From an uncultured Clostridia bacterium (GTDB lineage Bacteria > Bacillota > Clostridia > Christensenellales > UBA1242): 64,000 bases of DNA. The position numbers and the translations under genes were made by a program. The stretch is from NCBI GenBank assembly GCA_934756675.1, contig CAKVLG010000006.1, forward strand, positions 22,348 through 86,347, in the 5' to 3' direction. Below, in pieces: positions 57,930 through 64,000 of the stretch; positions within the stretch are counted from its first letter, which is position 1; the number at the start of each line of letters is the position of its first letter. The notes under the pieces were generated by a model. The model did no database searches. It was not told where the DNA came from and worked only from the letters and a program-made list of their open reading frames with translations.

Positions 57930-59618
57930 ATGGACTTTTTAAAACTTGTGTTATCTGATGAGTTGCACACAATGCCAGCACCAAGTGCTTTTGGCACGTG
58001 GACAAATTTTTGGATGGTTATTGTCGTTGCTGCCGTCAACGGAATTTTACTTTGCCTTGCTGGTTATAAGTTTATGCAAGTTATTCAACTTTCGGGCTAC
58101 AAAGCAAAAGGTATGTTTGAATGGTTAAAAGAAACCAAATTTGCGATGTGGGCAAGGCTATGCATGCTTTCATTTTTAAGCTGTGCGGCTTTGCTTATTA
58201 CCAATGTTTTGCTTTCGGACTTTTTTAAGTACAAAATTATGTGCTACATTGGTTTGCTTTTTTATTTGCTATTTTCGATTGTGTTTATTATCAACGTTTT
58301 CCAAGTACCACAAAAAACACCGCTCAAATATACGCACAGAATGTGGCGTATGATGTCGGTTAACTTTATTATTGTATTTATTGCAACTGTGTTAATTGTA
58401 AACTTTGGTTCGAATAATATTCCATACTTTACTTATGGTACGGTGGGGTTGACGCCTGCACTTATTCCACTTTTTGTATTAGCTAGTCATTATATTTGTT
58501 ATCCATTTGAAACGTTAAACAACAAACGTTTTGTTAAAAAGGCAACTAAAAAGCTTGACCAAATGCCAGATTTAATTAAAATCGGAATAACTGGTAGCTA
58601 CGGTAAAACTAGTGTAAAAAACATTTTACTTGCGCTTCTTTCTGAAAAATACAAAGTATGTGCTTCGCCATATAGCTATAACACGCCACTAGGACTTGCA
58701 AAAACAATACTTAATGATTTGAATGAAAAAGACCAAATATTTATTGCTGAAATGGGTGCAAAGAATGTTGGCGACATTAAAGTACTTTGTGATATGGTAA
58801 AACCGAATATAGGGCTTATTACGGGTATTGGTAACCAACACATGTCTTCTTTTGGCACGCGTGAAAATTTGATAAAAACAAAAGCAGAGCTTGCTGGTAG
58901 CTTAGCTGAACGAGATGGAAAATTGTTTGTCAATTGCGACACGGAAGGTGCACGATATATTTTTGACAATAGTGTATGCGAAAAATATAAAACAGCTTAC
59001 AAAAACGAAGACGGCGAAGTTTTGACTATTCGTGATTGCAAGATCAATGAACATGGTTCATCTTTTGTGCTTTGCCAAGGTAAAAATAGTGTGGAATGCG
59101 AAACGACACTTTTAGGTAAACACAACATTTCAAATATATTGCTTGCAGCAACTGTTGCATATTCTCTTGGTCTGACGCTTGAACAAATACAAGTTGCAAT
59201 CAGAAAACTGGTTCCAACAAGTCACAGGCTTGCCTTGATACCTTCTTCTAATTCACTAACCGTTATCGACGACGCATATAATGGTAGTGTGGAAGGAGCA
59301 AAAGCAGCAATCGAAGTGCTGTCACACTTCCAAGGCAAAAAAATAGTTATAACACCTGGGCTTGTCGAGCTGGGTAAAGAACAATTTAATTCTAACTTTA
59401 GTCTTGGCAAAGAAATGGCAAAATCAATTGATTATTGTATTATCAATGGAATTGTTAACTATGACGCGTTATCTTCGGGTTTAATTTTCGGCGGGTTTGA
59501 CGAAAGTCATATCCTTCGTGCAGGTAGCTTAGCTCAGGCTGTTGAGTTGCTTTCGAAAATTTCCGTACCTGGCGATGTAGTTTTGTTTGAAAACGATTTG
59601 CCAGATAATTACGCATAA
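57930..59618 (+). CDS. murF: MurF-like ligase with N-terminal membrane domain
   Basis: Cell-wall enzyme that joins D-Ala-D-Ala to UDP-MurNAc-tripeptide. The 562 residues divide into about five membrane helices (residues 30-195) and a Mur-ligase part (from about 210) with GITGSYGKTSVKN (P-loop), IFIAEMGAKNVGDIK, NQHMSSFG, LLGKHNISNILLAATVA and VIDDAYNGSVEGAKAAIEVL, the last being MurF-type. The soluble domain 1 that binds UDP-MurNAc-peptide in normal MurF (about 450 residues) is not recognisable; the membrane segment stands in its place. The C-terminus is short (ENDLPDNYA). The following ddl supports MurF. An alternative is a Mur-ligase paralogue acting on lipid-linked substrate. Confidence 0.82.
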   Translation: MDFLKLVLSDELHTMPAPSAFGTWTNFWMVIVVAAVNGILLCLAGYKFMQVIQLSGYKAKGMFEWLKETKFAMWARLCMLSFLSCAALLITNVLLSDFFKYKIMCYIGLLFYLLFSIVFIINVFQVPQKTPLKYTHRMWRMMSVNFIIVFIATVLIVNFGSNNIPYFTYGTVGLTPALIPLFVLASHYICYPFETLNNKRFVKKATKKLDQMPDLIKIGITGSYGKTSVKNILLALLSEKYKVCASPYSYNTPLGLAKTILNDLNEKDQIFIAEMGAKNVGDIKVLCDMVKPNIGLITGIGNQHMSSFGTRENLIKTKAELAGSLAERDGKLFVNCDTEGARYIFDNSVCEKYKTAYKNEDGEVLTIRDCKINEHGSSFVLCQGKNSVECETTLLGKHNISNILLAATVAYSLGLTLEQIQVAIRKLVPTSHRLALIPSSNSLTVIDDAYNGSVEGAKAAIEVLSHFQGKKIVITPGLVELGKEQFNSNFSLGKEMAKSIDYCIINGIVNYDALSSGLIFGGFDESHILRAGSLAQAVELLSKISVPGDVVLFENDLPDNYA

Positions 59619-59659
59619 AACATTTTTGCTCCTTTCACAATAATTTTTTAGGAGCGAGA

Positions 59660-60754
59660 ATGAAAAATTTAATTTTAGTTTTTGGCGGAAGGTCCGTCGA
59701 ACATGATATTTCAATCTTAACCGCTATCTCTTTTTCTTCGAACTATATGGGCGAAAATAAACTTGCCAGCCTATATATCGATAAAGAAGGGAAGTGGTTT
59801 TTTTGTGACAAAAGATTGGATAAAAACATGTTTAAAAATGGTACACCAAAAGAATTTGTGCCAGTGACCCTTTTTGAGGGCGATAATTATTTGTACACAA
59901 AAACGATGTTTGGCTATAAAAAAGTGTATAAAATAGATGCAGTTATCAATTGTTGCCACGGTGGCGAGGGGGAACGTGGCGAACTCAATTATGTCTTTTC
60001 GCGAAGTGGCATTGCAATATCTAGCGGGTCGAGCTTGGGGCTTGCAATATCTATGAACAAGGCAATAGCTAAAGTTGTATTCAAAGCAAATAATATACCA
60101 TCGCCAGAATATGTTTGCATAGAAAAAACCGAAAGGTTAGAAGAAAGGCTAGGGGAAATAGAAAGATTAAAATATCCACTTATTGTTAAACCTAATTCGC
60201 TTGGTAGTAGCATTGGTGTGAAAAAGGTTAAAAATAGAAAAGAATTGATACAAGCAATCAATGTAGCGTTTGAGTTCGATAGGTTTGTCATCATCGAAAA
60301 ACTGGTTGAAAATCTTAGGGAATTTAATTGTGCGGTTATTCTAGGTGCGGGCGAAGAATTGGTTAGCCGTGTAGATGAACCTGTGACAGCTGGCGAAGTA
60401 TTTTCGTTTTCAGATAAGTACTTGCAAAAGCCAATTAAAGGTAAAACAAAAATGGGACAAAAGCATGCAGAAAATTTGCCAGAAAAGCTAGAAACCGAAA
60501 TAAAACAATTGTCACTAAAAACTGTTAAAGCACTTGATCTTTATGGGGTTGTTAGGGTGGATTATTTGTATGATACAAAACACAAAAAACTCTATTGCAA
60601 TGAAGTAAATAGCGTTCCTGGTTCGCTTGCATATTTCTTGTTTGACAAAATGACGCAGACAAAACTTGTCGATAAACTTGCAATTATTGCCGAAAGCGAA
60701 AAACAAAGAACTGTGAATATAAAAAAGGAATACATTACAAATATATTCAATTAA
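59660..60754 (+). CDS. ddl: D-alanine--D-alanine ligase
   Basis: ATP-grasp enzyme that makes the D-Ala-D-Ala dipeptide used by MurF. The 364 residues open with LILVFGGRSVEHDISILTA, then CCHGGEGERGELNYVFSRSGI, KYPLIVKPNSLGSSIGVKKV (ATP-binding), KALDLYGVVRVDYLYD and NEVNSVPGSLAYFLF (Mg/ATP site). All catalytic loops are in place. The ribosome site is TTAGGAGCG, 41 bp after murF. Its end overlaps the convergent HTH gene by 4 bp. Confidence 0.95.
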   Translation: MKNLILVFGGRSVEHDISILTAISFSSNYMGENKLASLYIDKEGKWFFCDKRLDKNMFKNGTPKEFVPVTLFEGDNYLYTKTMFGYKKVYKIDAVINCCHGGEGERGELNYVFSRSGIAISSGSSLGLAISMNKAIAKVVFKANNIPSPEYVCIEKTERLEERLGEIERLKYPLIVKPNSLGSSIGVKKVKNRKELIQAINVAFEFDRFVIIEKLVENLREFNCAVILGAGEELVSRVDEPVTAGEVFSFSDKYLQKPIKGKTKMGQKHAENLPEKLETEIKQLSLKTVKALDLYGVVRVDYLYDTKHKKLYCNEVNSVPGSLAYFLFDKMTQTKLVDKLAIIAESEKQRTVNIKKEYITNIFN

Positions 60755-60975
60755 TGTTTAGATAAAATAAATTTGCGAATGTCAAAACTTTCGTCAAGAA
60801 CAATGCCGCCACTCTTGCCTTGCTTTGTGTATACAGGCACGCCAGAAATAGACAAACAATCAATGCATCGATAAATGGTTTTTTTGCTCACGCAAAAATC
60901 TGTAGCAAGCGTTGATGCTGTTACTTTGTTTTTAGAAAGCAATGTGAGAAGTACTTTTATTGTTATATCGCTCAT
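60751..60975 (-). CDS. Mini HTH_11/DeoR-type regulator
   Basis: A 74-residue stand-alone helix-turn-helix. ITIKVLLTLLSKNKVTASTLA and FCVSKKTIYRCIDCLSISG form the HTH, and GKSGGIVLDESFDIRKFIL matches the wing of WYL-family regulators. The usual WYL sensor domain is missing. The ATG at 60975 replaces an upstream frame start at 61008 because the promoter TTGTGT (61005-61010) - 17 bp - TATTAT (60982-60987) lies between. The -10 ends 6 nt before the ATG and there is no ribosome site, so the mRNA is probably leaderless. It could regulate the divergent operon at 61140. Confidence 0.7.
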   Translation of the reverse strand: MSDITIKVLLTLLSKNKVTASTLATDFCVSKKTIYRCIDCLSISGVPVYTKQGKSGGIVLDESFDIRKFILSKH

Positions 60976-60981
60976 GATGGT

Positions 60982-61010
60982 ATAATAGCAAAGTGTAATA
61001 AAAAACACAA
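60982..61010 (-). promoter_or_regulatory. Leaderless promoter of the mini HTH gene
   Basis: Minus strand TTGTGT, 17 bp spacer, TATTAT, ending 6 nt before the start codon. Confidence 0.6.
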
Positions 61011-61080
61011 TTATAGAACATATGTTTGAATATTTTTGTTAAAATTTACCAAAATTGATGTAGTTTTGTGCTCAAAATAT

Positions 61081-61109
61081 TTGCTAATATTTTTTTATGT
61101 ATGTATAAT
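61081..61109 (+). promoter_or_regulatory. Promoter of the DUF1538/P-II operon
   Basis: TTGCTA (61081-61086), 17 bp spacer, TATAAT (61104-61109). AAGGTGGAG follows, then the ATG at 61140. Confidence 0.65.
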
Positions 61110-61139
61110 AATATATAGGTAAATATAAGGTGGAGAGCT

Positions 61140-61862
61140 ATGTACGAGTTTTTAAATACTTACACAAAAAGAAAAGCGTTTAGAAAAGCGATAAAGAACG
61201 CCTTTGATAATGGTTACGATGTATCAAAGGGCGAAGATTCAAAAGTTGTATTTGGTGCTAACAAAGTTGTTAGCGGGGTTACGCCAATTACTCTTGAAGA
61301 AGCTAAAAGAATCACGTCTAACAAAACATCAAAAACAGATTTAGATTTTGTTGATCTTTCTAAACACAAAAACTGGCGTGCAGGTGATAGCACAATGAGC
61401 CAAAAAACTGAAGTTGTACCAGCGGCTAAGGATACGGAAAAATTGGTTACTGCTCCGGTTCCAGAACCTATGAAAGACATCAGTTCTTCTCGCGGTGCTA
61501 CGCTTTATGACGAGTTGTTTGGCAAAGAGCCAGAACTCAAAAATGAAGTTGTGCCAACTAAACAAAAATCTCAAACAAATATTTATCTAGACAATCAAAA
61601 CCCAATTACACAAGAAGAAGAAAAATCTAATCCTTGGGAAGAACTTTTTGCTAAGTTAAAATTAGATACAGACACAGACGAAGAAAATAATAAACCTGTA
61701 GTCAAAGAAGAAACAAAGCCAGTTGAAGTCCCTACAAAAACGGTTACAGTTGTAGAGAAGAAGACGGCACCAGACACCAAGAAAAAAGTGGTTACAAAAA
61801 CAAAGGCAAAGAAACGTAAAAACAAAGTTAAGTTTGATGCCGATATTATTGGGGGCTGGTAA
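61140..61862 (+). CDS. Unknown cytoplasmic protein, largely disordered
   Basis: A 240-residue protein I do not recognise. The first about 80 residues are mixed and may fold (FLNTYTKRKAFRKAIKNAF, then VTPITLEEAKRITSN). The middle and end are rich in Lys/Glu/Thr/Pro with a basic run (KKKVVTKTKAKKRKNKVKF) and a terminal DADIIGGW. No signal peptide or membrane helix. The recurring short phrase LYDELFGKE / WEELFAKLK may be a binding motif. The ribosome site is GGTGGAG. It starts the operon that leads 3 bp later into the DUF1538 gene, so a link to that transporter is possible. Confidence 0.65.
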   Translation: MYEFLNTYTKRKAFRKAIKNAFDNGYDVSKGEDSKVVFGANKVVSGVTPITLEEAKRITSNKTSKTDLDFVDLSKHKNWRAGDSTMSQKTEVVPAAKDTEKLVTAPVPEPMKDISSSRGATLYDELFGKEPELKNEVVPTKQKSQTNIYLDNQNPITQEEEKSNPWEELFAKLKLDTDTDEENNKPVVKEETKPVEVPTKTVTVVEKKTAPDTKKKVVTKTKAKKRKNKVKFDADIIGGW

Positions 61863-61865
61863 TAA

Positions 61866-63428
61866 ATGCATTTTCTGAAAAGGTTAAAAGAAGTTAGTTT
61901 AGCATTTTTGCCAATTGCGGTAATAGTGCTGATTATTCATTTTGCTTTTTACAGATTTGATTCTACTGTTCTGGTCAATTTTTTTATTAGTCTTGTCATT
62001 ATTTCTTTTGGACAAGTATTGTTCTTGATGGGTGTAGAAAACTCAGTCATGGAAATGGGCAACTATGTCGGAAATTCGATTATCAAGTTTAGACACATTG
62101 GGGTGTACTTGATTTTTGCATTTTTATTTGGCATGCTTGCAACTATTGCTGAACCTGATGTTCAGGTGTTAAGTTCTCAAGCAGCGGGGCTGGGTCTGCA
62201 AATTAATAAATGGATTATGGTCTTTTTAATAGGGGCTGGTGTTGGCGTTGGTGTAGCTTTTGCCATGCTTAGAATTATTAAAAGGGTCAATTATAAGGTT
62301 GTTATTGCAAGCTTGTTCTTGCTAATTTTTGTTATTTGCATTTTACTTCCAAATAGTTTAATTTCAATCGCTTTTGATGCGGGTGGGGCAACAACAGGTA
62401 TTGTTTCTTCTCCGTTTTTACTTGCGATTACAACGGGTATAGTTCAAAATAGAACGGGTTCATCTAATAACGAAGATAACTTTGGTGTTATTGGTATAGC
62501 ATCAATTTGTCCGATTTTAGTTATGGCAATTCTTAGTGTTTTTGCTCAGATAACTGGAACAACAGAAGTTATTTTAGCAAGTGAACAATATAGTGTATTT
62601 ATAGAATCTCTTATAGATACCACACTCGCGATGTTGCCATTACTTTTGCTATTTTTTATATTTGATATAGCATTTTTAAAACTTCCACGCAAGAAAAAGA
62701 TTTCGCTGGCTATTGGCAGCGTTGTTACTTTTGGTGGGTTGTTTTTATTTCTATTTGCAATCAATTTTGGTTTCGAAGAAATGGGCAATGTACTCGGCGA
62801 CTTTTTAGCAACAAAAAGTGTTGCATTTTGCCTTGTATTTTCGGTTATTGTCGGCTTTATAGTTGCATATACCGAACCTGCGATAAGAATTCTTGGTGCC
62901 GAAATCGAGAATGTAACTAATGGTTCATTTTCAAGAAAGGCGGTTACCTTTAGCATTGCTATTTCTATGGCAGTAGCTATTGTTCTTGGAACACTAAAAG
63001 TTATATTTGACATTAATATTTGGTACATAATTTTGCCAGGCTATGCATTGGCATTATTGCTTATGATCTTTTCAGACAATATATTCACTTCAATGGCGTT
63101 CGATTCGGGTGGTGTTGCAAGTGGACCAATTAGCTCTGCACTTTTGCTACCAATAATGATTGGACTTGGCGGGGCATATGGAAATAAGTTGTCTGGTTTT
63201 GGGTTACTTGGCATTGTTAATATGATGCCTATTATTGTATTGCAATTAATTGGTAGTTTTTATTTTATAAAACTTAAAGCTATTGAACGTAAAGAATTTA
63301 GAATTGCCTTGCGTATAGCTTATGGCGAAGATCAATACTCCGAAATTACAAAAATGGAAGAAGAGTATGAAATGTATATAGAAAGCCAAAAAAATAGAGA
63401 GGAAAGTGCTGATGAAGAGAAAAAATAG
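61866..63428 (+). CDS. DUF1538-family membrane protein (two-repeat transporter-like)
   Basis: A 520-residue polytopic protein with about twelve helices in two related halves. Each half carries the AEPDVQ/TEPAIRILG loop (ATIAEPDVQVLSSQAAGLG near residue 95; YTEPAIRILGAEIENVT near 335) and an AFDAGGATTG / AFDSGGVASGP loop (near 172 and 415). This internal duplication fits DUF1538, proposed transporters of unknown substrate. The tail is acidic. The two P-II-like genes that follow are a known companion of this family and probably gate it in response to a nucleotide or metabolite. Confidence 0.85.
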   Translation: MHFLKRLKEVSLAFLPIAVIVLIIHFAFYRFDSTVLVNFFISLVIISFGQVLFLMGVENSVMEMGNYVGNSIIKFRHIGVYLIFAFLFGMLATIAEPDVQVLSSQAAGLGLQINKWIMVFLIGAGVGVGVAFAMLRIIKRVNYKVVIASLFLLIFVICILLPNSLISIAFDAGGATTGIVSSPFLLAITTGIVQNRTGSSNNEDNFGVIGIASICPILVMAILSVFAQITGTTEVILASEQYSVFIESLIDTTLAMLPLLLLFFIFDIAFLKLPRKKKISLAIGSVVTFGGLFLFLFAINFGFEEMGNVLGDFLATKSVAFCLVFSVIVGFIVAYTEPAIRILGAEIENVTNGSFSRKAVTFSIAISMAVAIVLGTLKVIFDINIWYIILPGYALALLLMIFSDNIFTSMAFDSGGVASGPISSALLLPIMIGLGGAYGNKLSGFGLLGIVNMMPIIVLQLIGSFYFIKLKAIERKEFRIALRIAYGEDQYSEITKMEEEYEMYIESQKNREESADEEKK

Positions 63429-63762
63429 GAAGTTCAAATTGTCAGAAATAAACGAATTATCGCTATGTTTTTTTATAGTAAAGCGTACGCTTGAAAAAAA
63501 TGTAAGTGAAAAAATAAACGAACTTGGCGGGGTCGTGTTAGACATTTCCCGTGGGAAAGGTGTTTCTAGATATTCGGTTTTCGAAGCGTTTGGTGTTGGC
63601 AATTCAGAAATTTCAGTCATTATAAGTCAAGCTAGAAAAGAAGACTCAAAAGAATTAATCGAATGCGTTAGCAAACAATTCAACTTTAATATTCCTGGAA
63701 ACGGCAAAGGTTTTTCGGTTGACGTTGATGGATATATGGGCGCTAAAGCTGCCTTTTTATAG
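63412..63762 (+). CDS. P-II-like signalling protein, first copy
   Basis: A 116-residue protein of the P-II/GlnB-like trimer fold group. Pattern: beta strand LSLCFFIVKRTLEKNVSEKINE, GGVVLDISRGKGVSR (the T-loop region is short and basic), then ISVIISQARKEDSKELIECV and GKGFSVDVDGYMG at the end. It overlaps the DUF1538 gene by 17 bp, and the ATG at 63412 follows AGAGG at about 9 nt. A regulator of the neighbouring membrane protein is the likely role. Bound ligand unknown. Confidence 0.75.
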   Translation: MKRKNRKFKLSEINELSLCFFIVKRTLEKNVSEKINELGGVVLDISRGKGVSRYSVFEAFGVGNSEISVIISQARKEDSKELIECVSKQFNFNIPGNGKGFSVDVDGYMGAKAAFL

Positions 63763-63771
63763 GAGATAAAT

Positions 63772-64000
63772 ATGGAAAGTATTTTCGATCAAGACATTAT
63801 AGATAGTGATAATTATAGGTTGGTTGTTGCAATTGTAGAACGTGGTTTTTCGGGCGAAGTTGTATCGGCAGCTAAACTTGCTGGTGCAAAAGGCGCTGCA
63901 ATATTGCAGGGTAAAGGTGTTGGTAAAAATAAACGCCAATTTTTTGGTTTTGCCATCGAGCCTGAAAACGAAGTTGTTTTGATGCTTGTTCGTGCAGAAA
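63772..64000 (+). CDS. P-II-like signalling protein, second copy, cut by window end
   Basis: The first 76 codons of another P-II-like protein: NYRLVVAIVERGFSGEVVSAAKLAG, GAAILQGKGVGKNKRQFFGFAIEPENEVVLMLV. The GxGxGK region resembles the nucleotide-facing loop of the family. The ribosome site is AGGAGA, 10 bp after the first copy. The two copies are distinct in sequence and may form a heteromer or act separately on the DUF1538 protein. The 3' end is not in the window. Confidence 0.75.
   Translation, partial: MESIFDQDIIDSDNYRLVVAIVERGFSGEVVSAAKLAGAKGAAILQGKGVGKNKRQFFGFAIEPENEVVLMLVRAE

Overview
This is an AT-rich, gene-dense window of low-GC Gram-positive (Firmicutes-type) chromosome. The clpC operon ctsR-mcsA-mcsB-clpC with a perfect CtsR operator, the dnaG-rpoD-trmK order, a NfeD-FloA pair, a SpoVB-type flippase and strong purine-rich ribosome binding sites all point that way. 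A nearly 9-kb gene for a Listeria-Bacteroides (InlB B) repeat protein, an Rnf-type cluster, an OGG-type glycosylase and DUF1538/P-II genes suggest an uncultured anaerobic, probably gut-associated clostridial relative. The species cannot be named from the sequence. TGA acts as a stop (for example in dnaG), so the standard bacterial code applies. No tRNA, rRNA, CRISPR array, transposase or prophage was seen.

Layout. 1-8.4 kb: uvrB (5' end missing) and uvrA, a YetF/DUF4363 pair, a SpoVB-like flippase and a GNAT protein. 8.4-12.6 kb: a large exported protein with four beta-sandwich-like modules and two half-size TauE/SafE proteins. 12.7-17.0 kb: an rnfC-D-E-A-B operon with its own promoter and terminator. 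It has no rnfG, and RnfA, RnfE, RnfD and RnfC have lost hallmark cofactor residues. 17.1-19.4 kb: a Ppx/GppA-like gene followed by 730 bp of non-coding repeats. 19.4-23.4 kb: an HExxH protein, OGG, NfeD-FloA and a disordered membrane-anchored protein. 23.5-29 kb: dnaG-rpoD-trmK-zinc ribbon protein and a YkvI-like transporter. 29-39 kb: the 2987-residue repeat protein and a lipoprotein that share an Ig-like motif. 39-45 kb: trxB, the CtsR operon and hpf. 45-53 kb: a divergent pair (transthyretin-like protein and a degenerate ABC ATPase), a PucR-type HTH, nth, obgE, yhbY, pheS and pheT. 53-61 kb: an unknown membrane protein, then a long co-directional run of deoA-like, deoC, tsaE, tsaB, rimI, an alpha/beta hydrolase, a membrane-fused MurF and ddl. 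61-64 kb: a mini HTH regulator, a disordered protein, a DUF1538 transporter and two P-II-like genes, the last cut by the window end.

Three things stand out. First, the Rnf-like operon looks like a stripped or re-purposed complex: RnfG is absent from its usual slot, the flavinylation motif of RnfD is lost, three of four intramembrane FeS ligands are gone, and the glycine-rich loop of RnfC is lost, while RnfB and all ferredoxin-type cysteines remain. Second, seven genes without a Shine-Dalgarno sequence each have a -10 hexamer ending exactly 5-6 nt before the start codon, the geometry of leaderless mRNAs. Third, several enzymes have lost catalytic motifs (Ppx-like, ABC-like, DeoA-like) or been rebuilt (MurF with a membrane domain where its substrate domain should be).
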